Shown in pieces: positions 43,614-53,897 of a stretch of DNA of 64,000 nucleotides. The DNA comes from Candidatus Krumholzibacteriota bacterium (lineage in GTDB: Bacteria > Krumholzibacteriota > Krumholzibacteriia > Krumholzibacteriales > Krumholzibacteriaceae), in the NCBI GenBank assembly GCA_016933255.1, contig JAFGBF010000018.1:62001-126000 (forward strand), written 5' to 3'. Below the pieces are notes generated by a model that was given only the letters and a program-made list of their open reading frames with translations, was not told the DNA's origin and ran no database searches. Each line of letters begins with the position of its first letter. Position 1 is the stretch's first letter. The position numbers and the translations under genes were made by a program.

Positions 43614-44564
43614 GTGCAGTTCAACCGCAAAGACCTCCTCGGACTTGAGGAGCTAAGTGCAGAACATATCAAGCTGATCCTTGATACAGGCGACAATTTC
43701 AAGGAAGTGCTCGGTAGAAAGATCAAAAAGGTGCCTGCTTTAAGAGGCGTTACGATCGCCAATGTCTTTTACGAGCCGAGTACCAGGACCAGGATGAGTT
43801 TCGAACTCGCCGAGAAAAGGCTCAGTGCGGATATAATCAATTTTTCAAAGGCGACATCTTCAGTTAAAAAAGGAGAGACTCTTCGGGATACGCTGGAAAA
43901 TATCAAGGCGATGAAAGTCGATATAGTCGTTATGAGACACGCTTCTTCCGGTGCTCACAAGTTTGCCTCCGAATTTCTTGACGCTTCGATAGTGAATGCT
44001 GGTGACGGCCGCCATGCCCACCCGACCCAGGCTCTTCTCGATATGATGACTCTCAGAGAGCACTGGGGTACATTTGTCGGGAAAAAGGTTACCATCATCG
44101 GCGACATCCTTCATAGCAGAGTGGCCCGGTCAAATATATGGGGACTGACAAAGATGGGGGCGAAAGTAACAGTATGCGGCCCTCCGACCATGATGCCGGT
44201 GGAGATCGAAAAACTGGGTGAAGGAGGAATCAAGCTCGAATACGATATCAGGAAAGCGATAGAGGGCGCGGACGCGATCAATATTCTGCGAATCCAGCTG
44301 GAAAGGCAGAAGTCGGTCCTTTTCCCAAGTTCAAGGGAATATTTTGAGGTATTCGGAACCTCTTCAGAAGTACTGAAAGCTGCTCCGGACCATTGTCTTG
44401 TGATGCATCCAGGCCCGATAAACAGGGGTGTGGAGATATCACAGGAAGTCGCTGATGGAGATCGTTCGGTGATATTGCCCCAGGTTACGAATGGAGTCGC
44501 GGTGCGTATGGCGGTTCTGTTCCTCATCGCGGGGGGGAAAGTCGAAGATGAAAAAATAAGCTGA
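43614..44564 (+). CDS. pyrB: Aspartate carbamoyltransferase, catalytic subunit
   Basis: Makes N-carbamoyl-aspartate from carbamoyl phosphate and aspartate, the first committed step of pyrimidine synthesis. FYEPSTRTRMSFELAEKRL is the carbamoyl-phosphate site, HPTQALLDMMTL and HPGPINRGVEI are further signatures. GTG 43614 is preferred: AAGGGGG is ten bases upstream and the N-terminus (QFNRKDLLGLEELS) then matches the family with 316 residues. An ATG at 43578 would add 12 atypical residues. No pyrI is next to it. Confidence 0.94.
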   Translation: MQFNRKDLLGLEELSAEHIKLILDTGDNFKEVLGRKIKKVPALRGVTIANVFYEPSTRTRMSFELAEKRLSADIINFSKATSSVKKGETLRDTLENIKAMKVDIVVMRHASSGAHKFASEFLDASIVNAGDGRHAHPTQALLDMMTLREHWGTFVGKKVTIIGDILHSRVARSNIWGLTKMGAKVTVCGPPTMMPVEIEKLGEGGIKLEYDIRKAIEGADAINILRIQLERQKSVLFPSSREYFEVFGTSSEVLKAAPDHCLVMHPGPINRGVEISQEVADGDRSVILPQVTNGVAVRMAVLFLIAGGKVEDEKIS

Positions 44565-44645
44565 TCATACTCATATCTGTCGCTGGAAGATTTTTCCGGG
44601 ATCGTGCCGGAATGCGATCGGGAAATACAAAGAAAAGGAGTGCTG

Positions 44646-45947
44646 ATGGTCAAATGGAAAGATAAAAAGGAGTTCTGGATCTCGGGAGGAAAACTCGCCG
44701 ATCCTGCCGCGGGAAAGATAAGGTCCGGATCGGTACTTGTTCAGAAAGGACTGATTACGGAGATCCAGTGGCAGAAGAAGGTAGAAACCGATCTGCCCGT
44801 GCTCGATGTGGAAGGACGTCTTCTCGCCCCCGGATTTATAGACATACACACTCACCTCAGAGAGCCTGGAGATGAGGATAAGGAAACGATCGCATCGGGA
44901 ACGGCTGCCGCGATGGCGGGAGGATACACATCGATCCTCTGTATGGCAAACACCGACCCCGTAGTAGACGATCCAAGCGTAGTCGAATATATAATCAGGC
45001 GGGCTGAAGCTGCCGGAAACTGCAGAGTGTATGTTACAGGTGCTGTGACAAAGGGGATCAAGGGAGACCATATCTCCGAGTTTTTCCATCTTAAAAAAGC
45101 CGGGATCGTTGCCCTGAGCGATGACGGAAAATATATAGACAATTCGAGGGTCATGAGAACAGCCCTCGAATATGCCGGAATGCTGGGACTTCCTGTCATA
45201 GCGCACTGCGAAGATACATATTTGACCGATGAATCGCAGATGAATGAGAGCTACGTCTCGACAAGGCTGGGACTGAAAGGGGCGCATACAGCGTCAGAAG
45301 AGATAGCGGTGGCGAGGGATATAAGGCTCGCCGAGTTGACGGGAGCGCATCTGCACATTGCTCATGTCTCGGCGGCGGGATCTCTCGGTCTGATAAAAGC
45401 CGCAAAAGAAAAAGGCATCCGGGTGACTGCCGAGGCTTCTCCGCATCATCTGACGCTTGACGAATCGATGCTCGAGACCTATGACCGTAACCTGAAAGTC
45501 AATCCTCCGTTGAGAGGAAGTGCAGATATATCTGCATTGAGATCGGCACTCAAGGATGGGACTATAGATTGTATAGCGACCGATCACGCTCCTCATACAG
45601 ATATCGACAAACAGGTGGAATTCGATTTCGCGCCTCCCGGCATGACAGGCCTTGAGACAGCTTTTGCCCAACTCCATACGGAACTTGTGATTACAGGTGA
45701 ACTTGAGCTTATCGATCTGATAAGGATGATGACGACAGGCCCCGCCGATGTCATCGGACTTCCAGGGGGAAGGCTCCAGGAGGGAGAACCGGCCGATCTG
45801 GTCCTGATAGACCCCGGGGAAGAATGGGTCTATAAAAAGGAGATAATCAGATCCAAAGCTTGTAATTCTCCGCTTGTAGGAAAGAAATTTACCGGCAGGG
45901 TCCAGGGGGTTTTCCTTGAGGGAAGGTGGCGTTCCGCGGTATCCTGA
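44646..45947 (+). CDS. pyrC: Dihydroorotase, type I
   Basis: 433 residues. Closes N-carbamoyl-aspartate to dihydroorotate. Metal ligands are His68 and His70 in DIHTHLREPG and the later IAHCED, HIAHVS and ATDHAPH motifs. The long form with LSDDGKYI instead of a carbamylated lysine places it in type I. AAAGGAG precedes the ATG at 44646; a longer in-frame start at 44604 has no site. Confidence 0.94.
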   Translation: MVKWKDKKEFWISGGKLADPAAGKIRSGSVLVQKGLITEIQWQKKVETDLPVLDVEGRLLAPGFIDIHTHLREPGDEDKETIASGTAAAMAGGYTSILCMANTDPVVDDPSVVEYIIRRAEAAGNCRVYVTGAVTKGIKGDHISEFFHLKKAGIVALSDDGKYIDNSRVMRTALEYAGMLGLPVIAHCEDTYLTDESQMNESYVSTRLGLKGAHTASEEIAVARDIRLAELTGAHLHIAHVSAAGSLGLIKAAKEKGIRVTAEASPHHLTLDESMLETYDRNLKVNPPLRGSADISALRSALKDGTIDCIATDHAPHTDIDKQVEFDFAPPGMTGLETAFAQLHTELVITGELELIDLIRMMTTGPADVIGLPGGRLQEGEPADLVLIDPGEEWVYKKEIIRSKACNSPLVGKKFTGRVQGVFLEGRWRSAVS

Positions 45948-46053
45948 ACCGGGGCGTCCGATACGCCGGGGGCTGTGCCGTCAAACAGCCCGGACGATGA
46001 CTCGTTGCCTGCTGGTGACAATAACCATGGTTCTTCTGAATCGGGGTCGCATT

Positions 46054-47688
46054 GTGAAAAGAAACATTCGTATATCCGCCGCGAGGATCGTGATAGCGGC
46101 AGTTATATTGTCGATGACCTCTTCCTGTGTCTATTTCAACACGATGTATAACGCGAGAAGGCTTTTCAAAAAAGCAGAGGAACTCCGTGAGGATTCGATA
46201 AGCAAGGGAACGGAAAACAGGCGCGGACTCAAGGACAGGTATGATGAAGTGATCTTCAAATGCTCAAAAGTCATTCGTGACCATCCTGAAAGCAGCTGGG
46301 TGGACGACGCGATATTTCTTATGGGAAAATCCCTTGTCAGGCAGGAAGAATATAACAAGGGGATAAGAAAATTCCAGGAACTCATTACAAATTACCCGGA
46401 AAGCGAATACGTCCCCGAGGCGATCTACTGGCTTGCTCTGGCAAATTATGACAAGAGAGAATATAATCAGGCCCTCGTCTTTATAAACAGGTTCCTCGAT
46501 GCCTTTCCTGATCACGAGATCCGGTATCAGGTAATATTTCTTGCCGGAGATATCAACTTTGAGATGGGGAACAATGTCGATGCCCTGGAATTCTACTCAT
46601 CGGCCGCTGATAAGGCATCCGAGCGGGAAGTGATCGATGAAGCCATGCTGAAAAGAGCAAAACTGCACTACAAGTTCAAAGATTGGCAAAAGGCGGCAGA
46701 GGGGTATGAAAAACTCCTGAAGAAAGGGATCCCGTGGCAGATGAGATATGATATCTCGATCGCTCTTGGTGATTGTTATTCCAGGACAGGACGGTGTGAT
46801 GAGGCCAAAAAGTTATTTGATGAGATATTGCCCGACGTTCCCAGAGTCATAGATCAGGGTCCTGTCATGCTGGGGCAGGCTGAAGCTTACCAGTGTATGG
46901 ATTCTCTTTCACTGACAATCGGCAAATATAAGGATATAACAGAGAAATTTCCTCATTCGAATTATTCGGCGGAAGCATATTACAAGCTGGGGCTTATCTA
47001 CCATGAAAAGCTTGATTCTCTTCAGAGGGCACAAGAATCTTTCTCAAATGTTGCCAAGGAATCTGCCAAATCGGAGTATGCTCCCCTGGCATTGCAGAAG
47101 AGCCGCAGCATTAAAAAACTGATCGAACTCCAGAACTCTTCAGAAAAAGGTGCGAGTAAAGAGAAGATAGCGGGGGCTAAGTTCTCCGTCGCCGAGATCA
47201 AGCTGACAAGACTGGATGAGGTCGAATCGGCCAGGAAAAATTACCTTGCAGTGGTCGACAGTTTTCCCGAGACGAGCTATGCTCCGGCTGCGGCGTATGC
47301 CGTTGCCTGGATATATCAGGAAAAACTCGGTGACAAGGATAAAGCGGTTGAAGCGTACAGGACTACTATTCTGAAATTTCCAAGATCTCACCAGGCAGGA
47401 GGGGCCGTTTCTCAGCTTCACAAACTGGGAGACCATGCGGGAGCCGAGATGATGCAGGCGTATATCGATTCTGCTTTCGCAGATACTACCGGGGCGGGGC
47501 AGCCCCTGGATCTATTACAGGATTTTCCGGCCGATTCGACCGACACGGGCGTGATCGACAGGAAGCCCTCGTCGATAAATTCTCTGGAGACGGTCGCGGA
47601 AGGATTCAAGCGGGCAGATTCCGATACTGCAGGAGATGTTGAAGAGGCAGACTCTGTCAGGTCTGTAAGGGGGAAGAAACTGAAGTGA
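46054..47688 (+). CDS. TPR-rich outer-membrane lipoprotein inside the pyr operon
   Basis: 544 residues. A hydrophobic leader ends at Cys25 (MTSSCVYFNT), an imperfect lipobox. NTMYNARRLFKKAEEL after the Cys is a wording seen in TPR lipoproteins of FCB-group bacteria. About ten TPR or half-TPR repeats follow, with FQELITNYPESEYVPEA and FKTKFPHSNYSAEA-like steps as in BamD/YbgF proteins. It is likely a periplasm-facing assembly scaffold. It overlaps pyrK by four bases, so it is co-translated with pyrimidine genes although no metabolic role is apparent. Start GTG 46054 is a best choice; ATG 46027 is possible. Confidence 0.82.
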   Translation: MKRNIRISAARIVIAAVILSMTSSCVYFNTMYNARRLFKKAEELREDSISKGTENRRGLKDRYDEVIFKCSKVIRDHPESSWVDDAIFLMGKSLVRQEEYNKGIRKFQELITNYPESEYVPEAIYWLALANYDKREYNQALVFINRFLDAFPDHEIRYQVIFLAGDINFEMGNNVDALEFYSSAADKASEREVIDEAMLKRAKLHYKFKDWQKAAEGYEKLLKKGIPWQMRYDISIALGDCYSRTGRCDEAKKLFDEILPDVPRVIDQGPVMLGQAEAYQCMDSLSLTIGKYKDITEKFPHSNYSAEAYYKLGLIYHEKLDSLQRAQESFSNVAKESAKSEYAPLALQKSRSIKKLIELQNSSEKGASKEKIAGAKFSVAEIKLTRLDEVESARKNYLAVVDSFPETSYAPAAAYAVAWIYQEKLGDKDKAVEAYRTTILKFPRSHQAGGAVSQLHKLGDHAGAEMMQAYIDSAFADTTGAGQPLDLLQDFPADSTDTGVIDRKPSSINSLETVAEGFKRADSDTAGDVEEADSVRSVRGKKLK

Positions 47689-48497
47689 GCTTGATGAATA
47701 GACCTTATTTCAGAACCCGTATCGCCGAAAACACAAGGCTGTCCCCTTCGGCATGCAAGATAGTATTCGAGCGGCCTGAAGGTTTTGCCGACGCTTTCCC
47801 GGGACAGTTTATCTCAATACGTGTAAGTGAGGTGACTGTTCCTCTGCTGCGCCGCCCATTCGGAATAATGGATCTTTCCTCTACCGGGATATCAGCTCTG
47901 ATCAAGGTGATCGGTCCCGGTTCGAGCATCCTTGCCGCGAAAAGGGCCGGTGAGGAAGTTGAAATCGCGGGGCCGCTCGGCGGTGTCCCATTTGACAGGC
48001 CGGGAGGGGAGGGTGTTGTATTTGTAGCCGGAGGAACCGGGCTCGGCCCGGTCATATTCTGTGCGAGAAGCTGGAAAAGAGAGAATATCAGCTGCAAGAC
48101 TCACCTGTTCATTGGGGCCCAGACCAAAGAAGAACTTCTCGATGGACTGTACAGGGACGATTTCTCATTTATCTATTCCGCGACGATCGACGGTTCCGCC
48201 GGCTATAAGGGCAACATCGTCGAATTGCTGGAAAAAGAGATCGACAAGGGTGGTATTCCTTCAGAACTGCTCTATTCATGCGGACCTAAAGCTATGGTGA
48301 GAGCCCTTGTCGACAGAACAGGCAGCAAGTTTAAGAATCATTATACATCGCTTGAGTCTGTTATGGGTTGCAGCCTGGGAGCCTGCAGGGGATGTACTGT
48401 CCCGGCAATAGAAGACGGGAAAAAGGTCATGAGGTCTGTTTGCCTGGAAGGGACTGTCTTCAACTCGGAGGCTATAGATTGGGAGGAGTGGAAGTGA
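47685..48497 (+). CDS. pyrK: Dihydroorotate dehydrogenase electron-transfer subunit
   Basis: 270 residues. A ferredoxin-reductase-like FAD domain (PLLRRPFGIMD) and NAD site (VFVAGGTGLGPVIF), then the [2Fe-2S] site CSLGACRGC...C. PyrK lets the class 1B dihydroorotate dehydrogenase pass electrons to NAD. GTG 47685 overlaps the previous stop and has GGGGGAAG eight bases upstream; its own end overlaps pyrD by four bases (GTGA). Confidence 0.94.
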   Translation: MSLMNRPYFRTRIAENTRLSPSACKIVFERPEGFADAFPGQFISIRVSEVTVPLLRRPFGIMDLSSTGISALIKVIGPGSSILAAKRAGEEVEIAGPLGGVPFDRPGGEGVVFVAGGTGLGPVIFCARSWKRENISCKTHLFIGAQTKEELLDGLYRDDFSFIYSATIDGSAGYKGNIVELLEKEIDKGGIPSELLYSCGPKAMVRALVDRTGSKFKNHYTSLESVMGCSLGACRGCTVPAIEDGKKVMRSVCLEGTVFNSEAIDWEEWK

Positions 48498-49465
48498 CAG
48501 ATAACAAAGATATTAGATTAAATATCGGAAGATCTGTTTTTGAAAATCCTGTTTTTCTCGCTTCCGGTCCTGCAGGGTACGGCCTTGAATACATTAATTA
48601 TATAGATATGCGCAAGTTGGGCGGAGTGGTCACAAAGACAATCTCCTTTGAGCCCCGGGCAGGGAACCCCGGTGTCAGATTGCAGGAGACTCCTTCAGGA
48701 CTGCTGAACAGCATCGGCCTTGAGAATGTCGGGGCAGAACTCTTCTTCAGGGAAAAGATGGCTTTGCTTGCCTCGGCGGGTATTAAACTTGTTATAAGCC
48801 TTGCCGCCGAAGACTGGGACGATTATCGGAGACTGATAGGTTATGTCGCCGAAAGGGATAACATTGAGATCGTCGAATTGAATCTTTCCTGTCCGAATGT
48901 CGAGCGGGGCGGTATGGCTGTCGGTACAGACCCTGATCTTTTAGGCAAGTATGTGCGGCTGGCAAAGGAACTCCTTCCGGAGACTGACATTCTGGCCAAG
49001 CTCACGCCGAATGTCCGGGATATAGGCGGGCTCGCTCTTGCCGCAGAAGAAGCGGGAGCTGACGGGATAACGGCTATCAATACTATCGTCGGTATGGATA
49101 TCGATCTGTCGTCATCGAAACCGGTATTCAAAAGGGTGAGAGCGGGGCTGTCCGGTCCCGCGATCAGGCCTGTCGCGCTCGACGCCGTCTGGAAGATATC
49201 ACGGACCGTCAAGATTCCGGTAATAGGCGTAGGAGGGATTTCTTCAGTGGATGATGCGTTGAAGTTCTTTATGGCTGGAGCGGCAGGGATACAGATCGGA
49301 ACAGCGATCTTCTATGACCCCGGCCTGCCGGAACGGATAATAGAAAGGCTTGAAACCGGGGGGATTCCCTCCAGGATAGAATATTTAACAGGCAAGACTG
49401 AAAGGATTGAGGATGGCGGCAAAGCCGGAGATAATAGCGGCGCTGGATGTCGAGAGCAGGGATGA
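48494..49465 (+). CDS. pyrD: Dihydroorotate dehydrogenase, class 1B catalytic subunit
   Basis: 323 residues. An FMN TIM barrel: NPVFLASGPAGYG, VTKTISFEPRAGNP, and ELNLSCPNV with the catalytic Cys133, the cysteine of class 1 enzymes. PIIGVGGISS-like VIGVGGISSVDDALKF binds the FMN phosphate. GTG 48494 starts inside the pyrK stop, with GGGAGGAG upstream. The C-terminus (about 18 residues) runs over the start of pyrF by 53 bases, a longer overlap than usual. Confidence 0.94.
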   Translation: MTDNKDIRLNIGRSVFENPVFLASGPAGYGLEYINYIDMRKLGGVVTKTISFEPRAGNPGVRLQETPSGLLNSIGLENVGAELFFREKMALLASAGIKLVISLAAEDWDDYRRLIGYVAERDNIEIVELNLSCPNVERGGMAVGTDPDLLGKYVRLAKELLPETDILAKLTPNVRDIGGLALAAEEAGADGITAINTIVGMDIDLSSSKPVFKRVRAGLSGPAIRPVALDAVWKISRTVKIPVIGVGGISSVDDALKFFMAGAAGIQIGTAIFYDPGLPERIIERLETGGIPSRIEYLTGKTERIEDGGKAGDNSGAGCREQG

Positions 49466-50150
49466 TGCACTTTCTCTCGTCGGCTCTTTAAGAGGTACTA
49501 TCGGATATTTCAAGGTCGGAAGCAGGTTGTTCACAGCAGAGGGTCCACGCATGATAGATGAGATCAACAATATGGGTGCGTCTGTCTTTCTTGATCTGAA
49601 ATTTCATGATATTCCCGCGACAGTGGCAGGAGCGGTCAAGGCGGCTTGCGCGATCGGCGTTAAGATGATGACTCTGCACACCTGCGGCGGAGTCGATATG
49701 ATGAAAGCTGCCGCCGATGCTGCCGCCGAAACTTCAGCTAAAACAGGGCTGCCCAGGCCTCTTCTTGTAGGTGTCACAGTATTGACAAGCATGGCTTCAC
49801 AGGATCTGAGCGCCGTCTCGTGTTATGAGGGAGATGTTGAAAGTCTGGTCCTGAGACGCGCAGGCAAGGCTCTGGAAGCAGGGCTTGACGGCATCGTATC
49901 ATCGGTGCATGAGACAGAGGCGATCAGAAAGAAGTTTGGCGACACCCCTGTTATCGTTACTCCGGGGATACGTCCGGTGGGTTCGGCTTCCGGTGATCAA
50001 AAACGGATTGCGACGCCGGCTGCCGCCAGAGATGCCGGTTCTGACTATCTCGTTATCGGAAGGCCGATTTATCAGGCGCCCTATCCCGTAGAAGCGGCCG
50101 AAGCGATACTGGCCGAACTTCTAGAAGAGCAGGGGCCTTCTTATGCTTAG
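49413..50150 (+). CDS. pyrF: Orotidine 5'-phosphate decarboxylase
   Basis: 245 residues. Decarboxylates OMP to UMP. IIAALDVESRDDALSL at the start, the catalytic DLKFHDIPATV and the phosphate loop VTPGIRPVGS identify a bacterial type 1 enzyme. ATG 49413 follows AAAGGA with six bases. It is the last pyrimidine gene here; carAB and pyrE are not in the window. The stop overlaps the permease gene by eight bases. Confidence 0.95.
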   Translation: MAAKPEIIAALDVESRDDALSLVGSLRGTIGYFKVGSRLFTAEGPRMIDEINNMGASVFLDLKFHDIPATVAGAVKAACAIGVKMMTLHTCGGVDMMKAAADAAAETSAKTGLPRPLLVGVTVLTSMASQDLSAVSCYEGDVESLVLRRAGKALEAGLDGIVSSVHETEAIRKKFGDTPVIVTPGIRPVGSASGDQKRIATPAAARDAGSDYLVIGRPIYQAPYPVEAAEAILAELLEEQGPSYA

Positions 50151-51411
50151 GGGCTCTATCGTATTCCTGATGGTCTACATCGGACTGGTACTGAGCAATA
50201 AAAACAGATGGCTTATAGCATGGGGCGGAGTGGCCGCTGCACTGATCATCCGGGCCCTCTATCCGGCAGAGATATTTCACGGAATACACTGGAATGTGAT
50301 AGGCATATTCGCGGGATCGCTTCTTCTCGCTGAGACATTCATATATTCGAAGATGCCCGAGACGATATCTGATCAGCTTATCAACAAATCACCGAATCTG
50401 GGTGCCGCTTTTATGGCGATCATAGTCTTCGCCTCATTTTTCTCGATATTTTTGGACAATGTCATAACGGTACTGATCATCGCTCCGATAGCGCTCCAGC
50501 TGACCAGAAAGGCGGGGGTCTCTCCGGTGCCGGTCATCATAGGGCTTGCTATCTCATCGAACCTTCAGGGGATGGCGATCCTGATCGGCGATACTCCAAG
50601 TATGCTTCTGGCTGCCAAGATGAGACTTGGTTTTCTAGAATTCTTCTGGTATCAGGGCAGACCGAGTATCTTCTGGATAGTCCAGATCGGAGCCCTGGCT
50701 GGATTTTTTGTTCTTTACTGGTTTTTCAGAGGAGACAGGCAGAAACTTCAGCAGCTTGAAGTCACTCCGGTCAGAAGCTGGGTGCCGATGTGGCTGATAC
50801 TGCTTGCTATCGTCCTTCTTTCTTTCATGACAAAGATCGATCCGGGATTCAGCTGGTTTGGAGGAACTGCCTGTATGGGTGCAGGGGTCGGAGGTTTCAT
50901 ATGGCAGTCGATCAGGGCAAGGAAAGAAAAAGAAAAGATATCCTGCAAATTTGACTTTGAGACGGTTGCATTTCTGATGGCGATATTCGTTCTCGTCCAT
51001 ATGCTCGTTCAGAGAGGCGTAGTCGAGCTGCTTATCAACAACCTGGAAGGACTGAAGGGTAAAAACATATTTGTGATCTATTCGGTCATAGTCTGGTTTT
51101 CCGTGATCGTGTCTTCTTTTATAGATAATATTCCGTATATAGCGGCGATGCTTCCCCTGGTAACGGGACTGAGCACGTCCCTTGGCGTCAATCCGGCGCT
51201 TCTTGCGTTCGGATTACTGATAGGTTCATGTATGGGTGGAAACATCACTCCCATAGGAGCAACGGCGAATCTTGTCGCGATTGGGATCCTCCGACGCGAG
51301 GGCCGCGAAGTCTCCTTCGGGGATTTTGTCCGGGTCGGACTTCCTTTTACAGTCGCCGCGACGGCAACGGCATGGATCGTCCTATGGTGGATCTACGGGC
51401 CGGCCGTATGA
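50143..51411 (+). CDS. ArsB/NhaD-superfamily ion permease
   Basis: 422 residues and about 11 membrane helices. IFLDNVITVLIIAPIALQLT and SFIDNIPYIAAMLPLV are the two symmetric discontinuous-helix motifs of the ion-transporter superfamily (Na+/H+ antiporter NhaD, arsenite ArsB, SLC13). GSCMGGNITPIGATANLVAI is also diagnostic. The substrate could be Na+/H+ or an anion. It overlaps pyrF by eight bases and may be transcribed from the pyr promoter. Confidence 0.87.
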   Translation: MLRGSIVFLMVYIGLVLSNKNRWLIAWGGVAAALIIRALYPAEIFHGIHWNVIGIFAGSLLLAETFIYSKMPETISDQLINKSPNLGAAFMAIIVFASFFSIFLDNVITVLIIAPIALQLTRKAGVSPVPVIIGLAISSNLQGMAILIGDTPSMLLAAKMRLGFLEFFWYQGRPSIFWIVQIGALAGFFVLYWFFRGDRQKLQQLEVTPVRSWVPMWLILLAIVLLSFMTKIDPGFSWFGGTACMGAGVGGFIWQSIRARKEKEKISCKFDFETVAFLMAIFVLVHMLVQRGVVELLINNLEGLKGKNIFVIYSVIVWFSVIVSSFIDNIPYIAAMLPLVTGLSTSLGVNPALLAFGLLIGSCMGGNITPIGATANLVAIGILRREGREVSFGDFVRVGLPFTVAATATAWIVLWWIYGPAV

Positions 51412-51519
51412 CCGTATTAGATGATGAAATTCTAAAGAGGTTCTGGTATGGTCTGTTTTCCAGTGACTCCTGGGAGACAAAGATGGTTCCCGCCCGCAGT
51501 TGCGGAGGAAAGACGGCCG

Positions 51520-53757
51520 ATGATCATTGACGGGAAAGATCCGACAGGTGCAGAAAGCGGTTTTGTGGCGCCGGCTGTCAAATTCGGGACGTTCCTCGGA
51601 GTGTTTACTCCAAGCACACTGACGATCCTCGGGCTCATAATGTATCTGAGATTCGGATGGGTCGTCGGCAACCTGGGCCTTCCGCTTACCCTGCTGGTAG
51701 TATTGATGGCCAGCGCTATAACATTTATTACGGGGTGAGTGCGTCGGCGATATCAACGAATATGCACGTTGTCGTCGGCGGCGAATATTTTATGATAGCG
51801 CACAGTCTCGGTCTGGAATTCGGCGGAGCGATCGGTATACCTCTCTACCTGTGCCGGACGCTCAGCATCACATTTTACAGCTTCGGACTAGCGGAATCTC
51901 TTGCTGTCCTGTGGCCTTCTGCGTGGGGTGTGATCCCCCCGTACACGATCCAGCTCGCGACAGCCGGGATAATCATCGTGATCACCTATCTTTCAGGGAA
52001 AAGCGCCCAGATTGCGCTTAAGCTTCAGATTCCAATAATGATCGCAGTAGGGCTTTCGCTTTTGGCTCTTTTCGCAGGTGTGCTTATGAAGGGGCTAAGA
52101 GCTCCCGAGATGGCTGCTACATACAGGACGGCACCAGAAGGTTTCTGGTATGTCTTCGCTGTATTTTTTCCCGCGGCGACTGGATTTACTGCAGGAATAG
52201 GGATGAGCGGTGACCTCAAAGATCCCAGCCGCAGCATACCCAGAGGAACGCTCCTCGCCGTAATGACGGGGGCACTGGTCTATCTTGTAGTCCCGGTCTT
52301 TCTGTCGGTATCGAAGGCGGTCTCTCCGCAGCAGCTTGCCTCGTCCGGGAATAATGTCTGGATGACGCTATCGCTGTTCGGTCCTCTTTTTGTATTCGCC
52401 GGGATGTGGGGCGCGATCCTCTCATCCGCATTCGGAAGCGTTCTTGCAGGCCCCAGGGTACTTCAGGCTTTGTCAAACGACGGACTTGCCCATAATTTCT
52501 TTCGAAGCTCTCGAAGAGGGGGCAGCCGACAGTCTCGACCTGGATATCAGGTATACTTGCTCTTGCGGCTGTTATGCTGGGAACCTTAATACGGTAGCCC
52601 AGTATGTGACAGTACTTTTTCTTACGCTCTATGTGATAATCAATTTTACCGCTGCTATAGAAAAACTTGTCGGTGACCCGTCATACAGGCCGACGATCAA
52701 TGTTCCCTGGTATATATCGCTTGTCGGCGCGGGAGGGGCCCTTTTTGTGATGTTTCTTCTCAATCCGGGCGCCTGCGTCGTAGCCTGTCTGCTCGAGATG
52801 GTGATCTTCTTCTTTTTGCGAAAGAAAGCCCTGGGTAAGAGATGGGGAGATGTCCGTGCCGGTGTGTGGTTTTCAGTAGTGCGCTTCGCGCTGCTGAAAC
52901 TGAAGAAACACCAGGTCGATCCGAGAAACTGGCGGCCGCATATAATCGCTTTTACGAGAGACATAACCAAAGATATAGACATCGTCTATCTGGCCAATTG
53001 TTTCAACGAGAAGCACGGTATCGTGACCGCCTGCAAGATCATCGAGGGGGATCTTGACGGGGAGGCTTATGAAACGATGAGGGACAAGGTCGAGATGGAT
53101 GAGGTGCTGGAGGCCTATGGACTGGTAGGGTTCTGCGAGGCCCATGTCGCTTCTGATCTCGAGATCGGCGTGGCGAATATCGTCCAGGCGAACGGTATCG
53201 CCGGGCTTGAATCGAACACAGTAATCTTCGGATGGCCGAATGAGAAAGAGAAACTTGTATCAATACTCAGGGTGATGCGTTCGATATCGAAGATCAGGAA
53301 AAGCACGACCATTTCCAAGCTTGGTAAGATCGACCGCAATGAGAGTAAAAAGAGGCTCGACCTGTGGTGGGGAGGGCTTGAATATAACGGTGATCTGATG
53401 CTTCTTCTTGCTCATCTGCTGGAGATGAACCCGGAATGGGAAAAATCACATCTCGTGGTCCACACGATCGTCCTTACTCCTGAGGAAGGAGAAGGGATGC
53501 AGAAGAGCATATCAGACCTGATCCAGTCGGTGAGGATAAACGCTTCGACTGATGTGATAGTTAAAGACCCCGATCTGTCGATAAATGATATCATCAGAGC
53601 GAGCAGCCAGCAGGCTGATCTTGTCTTCATAGGATTGATGATTCCTGAAGAGGGAGAAGAGGAATCTTATGCAGAAAGGCTGATTGCTCTGGCTGAGGGC
53701 CTTCCTTCTGTGGTATTTATAAGGAACGCGAGCGAGTTTTCCGGCAGACTGATCTGA
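51520..53757 (+). pseudogene. SLC12-type cation-chloride cotransporter, three frame breaks
   Basis: Three reading frames together give one protein of about 746 residues: an APC-fold core (KFGTFLGVFTPSTLTILGL, MYLRFGWVVGN, LSITFYSFGLAESL, then NLNTVAQYVTVLFLTLYVI) and an SLC12-like cytoplasmic domain (SSQQADLVFIGLM, LPSVVFIRN). A single lost base explains each break: in the G-run at 51732-51735, near 52494-52498, and in the GGGAA at 52579-52583. Between the last two breaks the sense frame (SKRGQPTVSTWISGILALA) is the third frame. It is either a recent pseudogene or has assembly indels. ATG 51520 is chosen from GGAGG upstream. Confidence 0.88.
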
Positions 53758-53840
53758 TCCCTGCCTCTTTCCGGACCTTCCCCGTATTCAGGACCTTGTC
53801 CGTCTTAAGATGACGCCTCGATCCTGTCCGTAACAAAGTA

Positions 53841-53868
53841 CTGTCCGGAAGAAGAGGCTCCCGGACAG
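53841..53868. terminator. Hairpin between convergent genes
   Basis: CTGTCCGG (53841-53848) pairs perfectly with CCGGACAG (53861-53868), loop of 12 bases. It sits between the cotransporter end and the convergent repeat-protein gene. Neither strand has a strong T-run after it, so it may terminate weakly or act as an RNA stabiliser. Confidence 0.45.
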
Positions 53869-53897
53869 CACGGCACAGCATGGGGTTCTGCTCGACT

